Below are positions 1-10,440 of a stretch of DNA of 20,091 nt, piece after piece; within the stretch, counting starts at the first letter, position 1; the number at the start of each line of letters is the position of its first letter. Position numbers and translations under genes: made by a program. This DNA comes from Hepatocystis sp. ex Piliocolobus tephrosceles (lineage: Eukaryota > Apicomplexa > Aconoidasida > Haemosporida > Plasmodiidae). The notes beneath the pieces were generated by a model. That model was not told where the DNA came from, searched no databases, and saw only the letters and a program-made list of their open reading frames with translations. Location of the stretch: NCBI GenBank assembly GCA_902459845.2, contig CABPSV020000283.1, positions 1 to 20,091 of the forward strand. Reading direction: 5' to 3'.

Positions 1-1691
1 TCAGTTCTTTGTAATACTGCTATTTCAGGATCTGCATTCACATATGGAAATGAATGTGGTTTGCTTACGAGGTATTTATTATTATATTTATCATACGCAA
101 ATAGTTTACTTTTTAAATGATAATCTCCAAAAGATTTGGTACATTGTAATCTACCTTTAACATAACAAGGTGTTTCGAATTTTGGATTATATTTAATATT
201 ATTTTTATTTATTTGTATAAAATTACTGTTTCCTAAATAACTTGCAAATGTTTTAACTCGATTTTTACATATTATGATATCATCATCGTTAGGATGTTCA
301 TTTACTAACCTAATTTGTTCACGTACTTTACCTGCATTGTGTATATGGTTTAATAACACATAACTTTTACTTCTTATTAAAATTATTTTAGAATCTCCTA
401 AGTTTGCAACATAATAATTCTCTTTATCAATTAATACACTTATTGAACATGAACCGATTGTACCAAATCTTAAAAATCCTTTATTAAGGTAATCTTTTGC
501 ATGTAAGTAAATAGAATTTTCTAGTGATAAATGTGCAAATCTTAAACTATGTATTATGTCTTCTTTATCTAATTTTCCATCTTTTTTTTTTTTTATTTTT
601 TTTAATAATTTTTTTTTAACATAATAACTTAACCATCTTTTTATTATATCTGATATTAAATTACCTCCATGACCATCTACAACTCCAAAATATAAAAATT
701 GTTTTTGTTTCATAATCCCTTTAGTAGCAAACAGTGTTTGATCATCCACATCTTTATTAAATGAAAAAATATTTAAAACTTTTGAAAAAAACGATTCATT
801 TTCTTCTTTTGTTGTGCTATCCCCATCATCATTATCATTACTATCACCCACTGTTGATTTATTATTTTCAATATTTTCAATATTTTCACTACTTTCACTA
901 CTTTCACCGCTTTTACCAGCATATGAAACACATCCAACTGCTCCTTTTTCTGTGTTAACATTACTAATTTTATTCCCATTTGTTTGATTATTTAATGTCC
1001 CCCGACCTGCTGGAACACTAGTCGTATCTATAACTTCCTTTGTCGTTAATACAATTATACTTTGTTTACTGTTTTGTTTTGCATTCCAAGTGTTACCATT
1101 AGTGGATGGTCTATTATGAATATAACTAGTTGTACTAGTACCGATCTTATCATCCCTATATCTAGCTCCATTCAAACCCCCATTATTTGCTCCATTCATA
1201 CCTCCATTAATAGAAATAGAACTGTTAAAATATTCACTATCAATTTCTTCATCACCAAATAAATTTAACAACACATTTTGTTCAAACGATTTAGCAAAAT
1301 TACGATCTTCATAACCTGCTATTTGTTGACAACTATTTAAAGGTTTTAATTGAGTATTGTTTAAATCAATTAAATCTACGAAACATCTATCTTCTATTGG
1401 ACAATTAGATTGATGTTGTACCATAGTAAATCTCTTATTATTTTTAAAGGCTCCTGTATTTAATTCTGTTAAGTTTTCAAAACTTATATCAACTTCATTA
1501 ATTGTTCTTTCTATTTCTGAAAATTCTATTAACGTCCCTGTTTTTTTACCCTCGTAATTTCCATTATATTCACTACATGTAACGTTTCTTTTATCAAATA
1601 ATAGTAATATTATAATTAATAAAAAAAGAAAAAATCTCCTGTTGCGAAATTGTGTTAGATAATTATTTGAAACTGTATGTGTCTTCTCCAT
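1..1691 (-). CDS. PP2C/PPM-family protein phosphatase with N-terminal signal-like segment, 3' end outside window
   Basis: The frame is open from the ATG at 1691-1689 to the window edge, giving 563 residues with the C-terminus missing. Metal-dependent Ser/Thr phosphatases of the PPM family are recognised by several motifs seen here: FGVVDGHGG near residues 335-343 (metal-binding Asp and Gly), GSCSISVLI followed by YYVANLGDSKIILIR near 413-440, and GRLQCTKSFGDYHLK near 513-527, which matches the family GRLxxxRxxGD block. An acidic DVDD near 314-317 probably supplies the first metal-binding Asp. The distal DG and GDN motifs would lie beyond base 1. Residues 20-32 form a strong hydrophobic stretch preceded by RNRR and followed by NVTCS, so it could be a cleaved signal peptide or a membrane anchor. 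Residues 40-310 are a poorly conserved, Asn/Ser/Glu-rich extension. The substrate is unknown. Family assignment is firm; placement in the secretory pathway is inferred. Confidence 0.92.
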   Translation of the reverse strand, partial: MEKTHTVSNNYLTQFRNRRFFLFLLIIILLLFDKRNVTCSEYNGNYEGKKTGTLIEFSEIERTINEVDISFENLTELNTGAFKNNKRFTMVQHQSNCPIEDRCFVDLIDLNNTQLKPLNSCQQIAGYEDRNFAKSFEQNVLLNLFGDEEIDSEYFNSSISINGGMNGANNGGLNGARYRDDKIGTSTTSYIHNRPSTNGNTWNAKQNSKQSIIVLTTKEVIDTTSVPAGRGTLNNQTNGNKISNVNTEKGAVGCVSYAGKSGESSESSENIENIENNKSTVGDSNDNDDGDSTTKEENESFFSKVLNIFSFNKDVDDQTLFATKGIMKQKQFLYFGVVDGHGGNLISDIIKRWLSYYVKKKLLKKIKKKKDGKLDKEDIIHSLRFAHLSLENSIYLHAKDYLNKGFLRFGTIGSCSISVLIDKENYYVANLGDSKIILIRSKSYVLLNHIHNAGKVREQIRLVNEHPNDDDIIICKNRVKTFASYLGNSNFIQINKNNIKYNPKFETPCYVKGRLQCTKSFGDYHLKSKLFAYDKYNNKYLVSKPHSFPYVNADPEIAVLQRT

Positions 1692-2721
1692 TTTTTAATC
1701 ACCGGATGGGGTTCAGTTTGTCCGAATTTGTGTATACTAATCGATTTCATCAAATGTGTTTTTATTAGGTACCGCATGTACGTATGTAACAATATTACTG
1801 TTTTCTAAATTTTAAATCATCAATAGCAAAAAAAAAAAAAAAAAAAACAAAAAAAAAATCAAACGGATAACACACTAAACAATTGGATAAATAAACAAAC
1901 GAGTAAATAACTATAAATAAATGACAAAAATATAAAAACATAAAAATGTAAACATACAAAAATACAATAATAAATAATTGGTCGATCACAAATATTCTAA
2001 AAGTGTTATAATTTTTAATTTATTTTTATTCTTTTTTATTAATAAAAGAAAAAAAAAAAAAAAAACACTAAAACTGATGAAAGGGGAACATAATTAAAGA
2101 TAAAAAAAATATATATAGGTAAATAAATGGCTATACAGCAGACTAAATAAATCAATAACAAGACAGATTATATAATAAAACTTTACAAATAAATACAACA
2201 AATAATATATATGACAAAAAGTATATACATATACATTATGAACGTCCTAATTTAATATACTAAAACATAAAAATGTTAATAATTATATTAAAAATGTTAA
2301 TAATATTTTATGTTTAAGTAGCACGCATATGCCTAAATGTTAGGTAAATCGAAAATAAAGTGATAGAAAATATATATATATATATAAATTATTAAAATTT
2401 ATTGAAAACTAGTATTTGACACACAAAAATATAAAATATATTCCAACTATGTGGATATATATATATATATATATATATAGGCACAGTATAAATGTACCTT
2501 CATTTTAAATTTTGTACAACATTTTATTTCATAACATATTATTAATTATATATAAATGTATATGCTTAGATTAGTTTCAATAGTTATATATTTAACCATG
2601 CTAACTGCATTTTATTCTATACAAGTTATATTTAAAAAAACAGCGACACTTGAACAATATGCTATTATACCTACAGTATAAAGCTTCAATAAAAAATTAA
2701 AAATAAACAAAATTAAAAATT

Positions 2722-2885
2722 AAATATATGAAGCATTAAAAAAAATATAAATATATGAATATTAAATAAAATATAAATATATGAATATTAAATAAAATAT
2801 AAATAGATGAATATTAAATAAAGTAGAAATATATGAACATTAAATAAAATATAAGTACATGAAGCATTAAATAAAATATGAATAT
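2722..2885. repeat. 26-bp degenerate tandem repeat, about six copies
   Basis: Units resemble ATAAATATATGAATATTAAA followed by TAAAAT. The two central copies are identical and the outer ones carry a few substitutions (for example GAAGCATTAAA in place of GAATATTAAA). The repeat is intergenic and followed by a 25-base A run at 2917-2941. Confidence 0.85.
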
Positions 2886-2917
2886 AAAGATGGGACGAAG
2901 CAAAATATGAATATATA

Positions 2918-2948
<31 letters not shown>

Positions 2949-3026
2949 GAAAAACAAAAATAATATGCGATTTACTCGACAACAAAAGCTTCAGGGCCTA
3001 CTAGCAGCACATATATATATCACAAT

Positions 3027-3028
<2 letters not shown>

Positions 3029-3076
<48 letters not shown>
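3029..3076. repeat. 48-base poly-T tract
   Basis: An uninterrupted run of 48 T. Runs of this length are common in Plasmodium intergenic DNA; true length is uncertain because of slippage in sequencing and assembly. Confidence 0.9.
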
Positions 3077-3396
3077 CACCTTTTAAATATTCAATATTTT
3101 TTAAAGCCAATTGTTGCTAGTTCTAGAAAAAAAGAATTAGATGAATAGGATTAAAAAATATCACTCGTCCTCCTATTTATATTTTTATGTTTTTCTATAC
3201 ATGTACGTATTATATATATATATGTATATGTATGTTGAAAATTACATATCACTATATCTACGATTTATATAACAAAATTTTTCCTTTTTTATAAATACTA
3301 AAAAAAAAAACTTAAAACAGTTTCTATTTTATTTATTTTTATACACATTGATGTATATATATATATATAAACGTATGAAGCAAATACTGAAAACAT

Positions 3397-3440
3397 AAAA
3401 AAAAAAACAAAAAAAAAACAAAAAAAAAAACAAAAAAAAA
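3397..3440. repeat. A-rich simple repeat, units of A8-10 separated by C
   Basis: Four A blocks of similar length separated by single C bases, then a G. On the minus strand this is a long pyrimidine tract, which could serve as a splice-acceptor tract for the candidate exons described in the findings. Confidence 0.8.
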
Positions 3441-3607
3441 GTTAACGTAAATACTAATTCAACTTTCTTTTAAAGCAAATTTCTGCACAATTTTTTATCA
3501 GAAAAATTAGTCATTTATGTATGTACATATGTAACAAGATTGCAGCTAAACTCCCTCATCCCTTCCTTTTTTTTTTTTTTTTTTATGAAAATTTTGTTAA
3601 GAACTCA

Positions 3608-3649
3608 AGTGATTTGTTTAAAAGCCATTGAAATGGGAATCAAATCACT
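3608..3649 (-). other. Imperfect nested hairpin in the RCC1 3' UTR
   Basis: AGTGATTTG at 3608-3616 is the exact reverse complement of CAAATCACT at 3641-3649. The 24-base loop contains a second small stem, CCAT and ATGG around a TGAA loop. It starts 65 bases after the RCC1 stop codon in the direction of transcription and is less AT-rich than its surroundings. It could be an RNA hairpin in the 3' UTR; function is unknown. Confidence 0.5.
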
Positions 3650-3714
3650 GTAGAGAAAAATTATTTATATATTATTTTTATTATTCTTTTCTAATTAGTT
3701 TCTTTTCTAAGTAG

Positions 3715-6700
3715 TTAGTTATTTAAGAAAAAAATTGGTATGTTATTTATTTCAAAATTCTCTTTTTTTTTCATAACTAATTTAGGCTCCAATTTACCCA
3801 AAATTGATAAATTGTTTGGTATTAGGAGTTTGTTATCATTTTTATTTTTTTTTAATTTATTTTTTTTACTTAAAGAAAAAGTTTTAATATTGTTCTTTAT
3901 ATTTTTATCATTTTGTCCGCTTGCACCCACAACAGTACTGATGGTGTTCATGTTATCAATAACTCCGTCTATATATCCAACACCATCAACATAGTCATAG
4001 CTTTTTCCACAATCGTCATTTGTACTATTACCATATTTGTTTACTTTCTGTTTTATTCCATTATCGTATTCATTAGAAATATCACATAAAGAATAATTAT
4101 TATTAAAATTTTTTATTTTTAAACATGAATTTATTATTTTTTTTTTTTTGTTCTTTGTTTTCTGACATATACATTTATATTGTTTGGCATTATTAATTTG
4201 TTGTAAAAGTAATACTTTTTTTTTTAATTTTTTTTTTTCATCTTTTAAATTATTTAACTCTTTTAGTAACTTATTTAATATATGACTATAAACAATGTTT
4301 ATTTTTTTTTGTTCTTTCAATTCTTTTAATAGAATAATATTTAAATTAATATATTTATTATTTAAATCATACAAATCAGGGGATTTGGACAAGTTACCAT
4401 TCATTATTACATCATCAGCATGTAATATCTCTCTATTGTTTCTGCTGTGATTAATGTCCCTACTATTGTTTTCACCAGAACCCAAAGAATAGTCTAAAAA
4501 ATTAACATTTTTATTTATATGTTCAATAGTTCTATTTTGTAACATATTATAATCAATAGCAATGTTTTCATAATTTATTGAATTTAAATTTATCGAATTT
4601 ATGTTTTTTAATATATATTCCACATCATATAAATTATTAATATATTTTTGATTTTTTTTATTTAATAAATTAGTTTTATCACTAATTTTTGGAATATTTA
4701 AATAATGTTTATTTGTTTTGTTGCAATGGTAAATTTTATTACTACCACTTTTGTTACTACCACTTTTATCAGATACATTTTCGTTTTTAATATTAACAAG
4801 TATATTCTCCCTTTTTTTTAATTTACTTTTATTTTCACGCAGCTTCTTATTTCTGTTAATAAAATTCATATTATTAATTATTTTTAAAAGTGCTAAATCC
4901 TTTGGTTTGTTTTTCTCTAATTCGGTTACCAATTTATTACTTTTGTTTGTTTCCAATTGTTCATTTGATTTTTCACAAAACTCTTGTGTTTGTAACAAAA
5001 ATTCTTCTTTATGTATTTTTTCTCCTCCTTCTCCTTCTCCTTCTCCTTCTTTTTTTTTTAAATTAACACATGCGTCCACGTTTTTCTTTACATCTTGAAA
5101 ATTTATTGTTTCAAATAGTTGTTTTTCCAAAATATCATTTATTTCACTTTTATTATTTAAACAAACATTTTCTATCTCTGTTTTATTTGGTATTATACCA
5201 CTTACATCTTTAGTAGAACATTTTTTTATCCTTTCTAAATCATGGATATTTATATGTTTATTTATATTATTAACAAATGTATTAATACATATTTTCACAT
5301 CACTTTCATTAATACTAAAATCGTTACTAGCCATTTTAGTGAAGACATCTGTTATGTCGTTAGCTGTATTATTTGATGTTTTATCTACATCTTCTATAAT
5401 TTTTAACTTGTTCTCATTTAATAAAACATGACGTACATTTTTTTTTTCCACGTTTCTACTAATGTTACTATTGTTACTATTTCTATTATTTCTATTATTT
5501 CTATTACTACTACTACTACTATTACTACTACTATTACTACTACTATTACTACTACTATTACTACTACTACTACTACTACTACTGCCACTATCTCTACCAC
5601 CATCAGTAGTAGTGTCTTTTTTTTTTTCTATCTTTTCTAATGTTACCTTTTTGTTATTTGTTGTAGCTAAAACATTCTCGTTCTCTAATTGTTTCTCTAT
5701 GTTTATATATACAGAAATATAATTATTACCGCCTCCTACAAAATTATAACGAATACAACTATTATTAATTTTTTGTGTGTTATTATATATTTTACTTTGT
5801 ATTAACTTATTTAATGATTTTACTTTTTTAAATGTATCAAGTAAAAACAATTGATTATTTTCTGTTAATATAATAATATTATTTTCATTACATGAAAAAT
5901 TTTTAATTTTGTAAGATGATATGTTGATTTTTTTTATTCCAATAATATCATTACCCCAAATAAAAAAATTATTATTTGTTGTTAAACAAGCTGAATATAA
6001 TAAACCTAAACATACTTTTGAAACTTTTTCCTCATTCACATTTATTTTTTTAAACTTATAAAATAATTGTTTATGACTTAATTCTTTATTTTTATTATAT
6101 CCCCAAGTATACAACACACCATCACTTGTTAATAAACCATTGTAGTTGTAACTAGAATATATACTATCTATATTTAATATTTTTTTTTTTTTTTGACGTT
6201 TTTTTTTAATGACAACTTTTTTAGGAAAGTAAACATTTTCTTCATTTTTAAATCCAAGTTTACCACCTGAACCTGAACCACAAGCATAAATATTGTAATA
6301 AAGCTTTTTTTTCTTATTATCACATTCATTCGTTTTTTTTTTCTTTACGACATCAACAGTTCTGTTTCTCTTTACACTACCAGCCAGTTTTTCATTACCA
6401 CTGTCAATATAACTGCTTTTTAATTCTTCTTTTTGTTTCTTATTCATCCCATCATTTACATTTATGTCAACTGTGTTTAAGTAGTTTTTTTTTGTAGTCC
6501 CCTTTACAACCGAGGTGTTTATTTTATGTTCTTTTATAACATCCTTTGAGTCATCCCTATTACTGTCATTACTACTGTCATTACTACTGTCATTACTACT
6601 ATCGTTACTACTGTCAATACTACTTCCACTACTCCCTCCACTACTGTCACTAATCCCCTCATTTTTATATTCACACTCTGTTAAAAATAAAGAATGGTCA

Positions 6701-7726
6701 TAACCACATGCAATATCAACAACCTTATCATTAAAATAAATAAGTAAAGGAGATAATATTTCTTTAGTACTATATCCTATACCTAACTGACCATTTGTAT
6801 TATCACCCCAACCAAATATATTATTATTTAACATTAAAACGATTATATGTTTATTTCCACATGCAATTTTTAAAACTTTTTGTTTAGAAAGTATAGAATT
6901 TATCGTTAATTTATTTCTACTTATTTTATCACCTAAACCCAATTCACCATGAGCATTTAACCCGGCTATTTCAAAATCATCATTTTCATATATAACTATT
7001 ATATTGTTTGGACCATTATATACATTTTTAATGCGTTTATCAGATTTTATGTTTAACAAAGATATATCTTTTTTTTTATCTATTAACCATTCCTAAAAAG
7101 ATAAAAAAATGAGTAAATAAAAACAGAAAAAAAAAAAAAAAAAAAAAAATTAAAATAATCGGATGTGTATCCACATGTGTAATACATAATGAACGAGCAG
7201 AAATATTAACTATTTACTTATAATAGATATATATATATATATGTATGTGGTGGGTATATGTATAATTAATATTTATTCAATGAAATAGCAAACTTGTAAA
7301 AATATAAACATGGCCATATAACATATGTGTAAGTAAAAAATAATGTTGCAATTGCACTACGTCAATATATATTATTTAAACTAATAGCAATATTCAATTA
7401 ATTAAAATTATTTTATTATTTAAAAAATCTAATTACAGTTTTATTTTAAAAAATAAAAGCCACTGATATATAATTAATAACTCGTATATAATGGATGTGT
7501 TAATTTTATACAATTAAAATATATGTTCTATATTATTTGCCTTTTTTATAAATTTTTTTTTCCTTTTTTAATTTTAACTTTATTAAATATTGTTAACTTA
7601 TGGTTTTTATTCTTATTTTTATGCATATGAATATATGTATATTTAAAAATGTGTTTACTTTTCTCTTTTACACCATACATTTGTTCCATGAATAATCAGG
7701 CGGTTTTTTCCATTCGTTTGACCCAT
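3715..7726 (-). CDS. RCC1-repeat protein with Ser/Asn-rich insertions and C-terminal coiled coil (two exons)
   Basis: Proposed exons are 7726-7679 and 7092-3715, joined in phase 0 across a 586-nt intron (GTATGG...TTTTTAG), giving 1141 residues. The long open frame has no upstream ATG before the stop at 7095-7093, so a first exon is needed. Exon 1 ends HGTN and exon 2 begins EWLIDKK, which together complete a first RCC1 blade. Further blades include GLNAHGELGLG (60-70), ACGNKH (93-98), GWGDNTNGQLGIG (110-122), ACGYDH (144-149), a blade starting ACGSGSGGKLGF near 285, TWGYNKNKEL and IWGND to about 437. RCC1 repeats form beta-propellers used in guanine-nucleotide exchange or protein binding; which applies is not known here. 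Low-complexity stretches split the propeller: SSND repeats at about 163-198, a Ser/Asn tract at about 510-555 and GEGEGEGG near 700. A Leu/Lys-rich coiled coil covers about 922-990. The N-terminus MGQTNGK fits the N-myristoylation pattern. Probably not RCC1 itself, since the propeller is divergent and heavily interrupted. Confidence 0.9.
7093..7678 (-). other. Intron 1 of the RCC1-repeat gene
   Basis: The donor is AAT|GTATGG at 7678 and the acceptor is CTTTTTAG at 7093, preceded by T-rich sequence on the minus strand, including a run of more than 20 T. Length 586 nt. The join is phase 0 and restores an RCC1 repeat across the junction. Several other GT sites exist, so cDNA support is wanted. 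Confidence 0.7.
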
Positions 7727-9086
7727 GTTACAGTGATTAATATTTATTGTATTTTACGACAACAAAAAAAAAAAAATAAAAATAAAAAATAAACATTGGA
7801 ATGGCTCATATACTTCCCTTAGTTTTACATATTATTATATATTGCATTTTAAGACATATATCTATATATGTGCATTTTGCCTATCTCTTATACTAACTTA
7901 ACACTTCACATATGTAATGCTAATGTTAATTATAATCACATTGTGTTTTTTTTTTATTTTTTTTTTTTCACACATAAATGTGTATATAAAAAAAAAAAAA
8001 AAGTTAAGCAGTTAGAAATATTTTAAATTAAATTATAATTCCAATGTTTATAAGTTTTTTATTTAAAAAAAAAAAAAATTTAAACACTTTTTAAACACTT
8101 TTTATTTATGTATTACACACACATATATCATCATTTTGTGCTATGCTATGTTATGTTATGTTATTTTTTTTTTTTTTTTTTGAAGTAAATTATCTTCTAT
8201 ATTTATTGTACTTTTTAAGTTTTATTTATTGCCATAAAAATAATCTCATACAAATGGTCTTAATGTTTTGCAAATTAAACTAGTTGTAAAGAATAAGCGT
8301 ATGTAAAGTATATACACACACATACACGTACATATATATATATATATATATATGTACGCGCGTATATTTAAGTATAAACAACTTGTTACATTTATTTTTT
8401 TTTTTTTTATTTATTTTGTTTTTTTTCTTAAATAAAATTATATAATTTTAATATTAAGTTAAATTAAAAATGTAAAAAGTGGTATGAGATAATAAAAAAA
8501 AAAAATATACACAAATATATATATGTATGTATATATGTCTATTTACATAAGTGTATATTTATAGCATTTGTCATGAAAAAATATATAAGATTTTAATAAA
8601 AAAAAAAAAAAAAAAGACAATTATATTAAAGAAAATATGATTGACTAATCTTAATTCACCATCTTAATAAAACAAATAAAGTGAAGAAAATAATTTTCAT
8701 ATACAGGCTATATATATATATATATATATATACATACATACATAATAATAGGATGATGCTTTTTAATGGCGCTATGATAACCATTTAAATGATATATATT
8801 AAAAAATGTGCTTACATGCACTGACAATGAGAACTATTAACAGTACGCAATGAGAAAAGTGAAAAAAAAAAAAAAAAAAATGTAGCATGGCATAAAAGTA
8901 AGCACACACAAAAAAAAAAAAATTTATTTACTTGAAAAAATACAAATAAATTATAATACAAAAATGACAAAAGTTTTAATATATACATATATACATAATT
9001 ACATATATGTATATATATATATATATATAGACTTGTAATAAAATACGAACTTATGTGAACATTCAATATAAGGAATGAACATACAA
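7727..9086. other. Intergenic region between RCC1 and membrane-protein genes
   Basis: This 1.36 kb should hold the 5' leader and promoter of the RCC1 gene and the 3' UTR of the membrane-protein gene. It consists of A/T runs, (TA)n tracts at about 8334-8352, 8710-8730 and 9009-9028, and a short ATGTT repeat near 8142-8162. The tract at 8325-8357 is a near-perfect palindrome, with GTACAT and ATGTAC arms around (TA)n. No supportable gene is seen on either strand. Confidence 0.5.
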
Positions 9087-10412
9087 TTAAAAGTGTTTGA
9101 AATAATTTTGTTTCTTAAATACCATGTAAAATGAAATTACTGCATCTGTTATAAAAACTAAAAAACCAGTAAAATGATTCACTATATATATATAAAAAAA
9201 TATATCTAACTTAGAAAACCAGTTTGTTTCTAGACTGTTTAATTTAGTAACGTTTTTATTTGTATATTGATGGGGGTCCTTTAAATGCATAGTTATATAA
9301 TCATCATACGAGTAGAAAAAAAAAGTTGCTTCGAGTAAGTATGATGAAAACAATATTTGCGTAACTAAAAAAAAGATGGTAAACATATTTGGTAATATAT
9401 AAATAAAAATATAATACTTGCATGATTTTAAAATAGAGTATACATCACAATAGCTCATAATTGCACATATAACTCCGCATAAGATATTACTAAATAATAA
9501 TAGTTCAAAATAGTAATGCTTCTGTTTTTGAGTAGATAAAATAATTGTTTTAATAATATCACCCAAGCTGTCTGGTATATTATCAGAATTATAATTTGAT
9601 AAAATATAATCGAAAAATAATTTATTTTTTAAATATAAAACAAAAAGTGACAAATATATATTTGCTACAATCGCTTTTAAATAATATATAAATATTTTTC
9701 TTTTAAAATGCCTCAATATATTAAAATGCATAATAAAATATTCGATTACTGCTAAAAAAACAAATGCTAGTAAAAATAAATAAATATAATTATGCATATA
9801 ACATAGATTATCTCCCACTTTATTGAATATATCTTTATCATTAAACCAAATCAAATATTCTTTTACATTACAAAAAAATCTAGTATTTTCTAAAAATTCC
9901 ATTAAAATTGTAAGTATAAAAAATGATTGTAAACTTAAACTTACTAAACTTACACATTTTTTATATGTTTTTAATTTCATATTTAAAATTTTAATATTTT
10001 GTATTGAAAGAATATTTATTACATGTAATATTACCAAACAAAAACCACAAATAATATTTACTACATTAAATGATCTATAATAATAAGAATATATTTTATT
10101 TGATTTAATAATATGATTATATGTTCCATCTGATCGAGTAATCCTATTTTCATTACTATAATCGGATGTTAAAATATCATCAGTTCTTACAAAAACAAAT
10201 ATTACGTATGCTATAGTAATACATATTGAAAGTATCTTAAGGAGTATAATAAAAAATAAAGACTTTTTACTTTCTTTCAGATCTCTTGAATACGATGGGT
10301 TCATAGTCTTCAATACTTTCGAACTGTATGGAGGAGGACTAAAACTGTGGATTCCATGGGTCCTGCTTTTGTTCGTTTTTATGTATTCTTTCGTTTGTTC
10401 TACTTTTTGCAT
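9087..10412 (-). CDS. Conserved-type multi-pass membrane protein (about 8 TM), function unknown
   Basis: A single open frame of 441 residues starting at the ATG at 10412-10410; a stop lies seven codons upstream in frame, so no longer start exists. The first 50 residues are polar and basic, with a PPP motif, and are likely cytosolic. About eight hydrophobic helices follow, at roughly 51-75, 117-139, 152-172, 208-228, 240-261, 303-321, 334-358 and 404-430. Loops carry Asn/Lys/Asp-rich segments, and the tail is short and basic (KKQNYFKHF). I recognise no transporter signature, enzyme motif or receptor motif. It could be a transporter or an organelle membrane protein; neither is shown by the sequence. 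No intron is needed. A five-codon upstream open frame ends 10 bases before the start. I am confident it is a gene; its role is unknown. Confidence 0.85.
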   Translation of the reverse strand: MQKVEQTKEYIKTNKSRTHGIHSFSPPPYSSKVLKTMNPSYSRDLKESKKSLFFIILLKILSICITIAYVIFVFVRTDDILTSDYSNENRITRSDGTYNHIIKSNKIYSYYYRSFNVVNIICGFCLVILHVINILSIQNIKILNMKLKTYKKCVSLVSLSLQSFFILTILMEFLENTRFFCNVKEYLIWFNDKDIFNKVGDNLCYMHNYIYLFLLAFVFLAVIEYFIMHFNILRHFKRKIFIYYLKAIVANIYLSLFVLYLKNKLFFDYILSNYNSDNIPDSLGDIIKTIILSTQKQKHYYFELLLFSNILCGVICAIMSYCDVYSILKSCKYYIFIYILPNMFTIFFLVTQILFSSYLLEATFFFYSYDDYITMHLKDPHQYTNKNVTKLNSLETNWFSKLDIFFYIYIVNHFTGFLVFITDAVISFYMVFKKQNYFKHF

Positions 10413-10422
10413 TTGTTTTCGC

Positions 10423-10440
10423 TTATTCTTTTATTTGCAT
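10423..10440 (-). promoter_or_regulatory. Short upstream ORF (MQIKE-stop) before the membrane-protein start
   Basis: ATG CAA ATA AAA GAA TAA ends 10 bases before the main ATG. Its start context (ACAAATG-like, followed by CAAA) is nearly the same as that of the main start, where CAAATGCAAA recurs. If transcribed in the leader, it could reduce initiation at the main ATG or force reinitiation. Leaders in this genus often contain such frames, so a functional effect is not assured. Confidence 0.4.

Larger units (their letters stand above)
1692..3714. other. Intergenic region: 5' leader/promoter side of the phosphatase and 3' region of the RCC1 gene
   Basis: This 2 kb is mostly A/T homopolymers, (TA)n and a 26-bp tandem repeat. 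The first 100 bases upstream of the phosphatase ATG (about 1695-1790) are clearly less AT-rich than the rest, as expected for a transcribed 5' leader. Between 3090 and 3560 there are short coding-like pieces on the minus strand with splice-like borders (see findings), but not enough to call a gene. No other gene is supported. Confidence 0.5.

Noticed and set aside
761..1262. Plus-strand frames across 761-1262
   Set aside because: They are antisense shadows of the phosphatase coding region, which has a coherent protein and family motifs on the minus strand.
5418..5722. Open frames on both strands reading as long runs of Leu, Thr or Val
   Set aside because: They are other-frame readings of the Ser/Asn trinucleotide tract of the RCC1-repeat gene.
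7297..7321. Alternative RCC1 first exon MAMFIFLQ ending at GTTTGC
   Set aside because: The donor is weak, the peptide is hydrophobic and it does not complete an RCC1 repeat, unlike the exon at 7726-7679.
8812..9066. 84-codon minus-strand frame with a donor-like CAT|GTAAGC near 8816
   Set aside because: The peptide is mostly read from (TA)n and T runs, and no phase-consistent partner exon was found.
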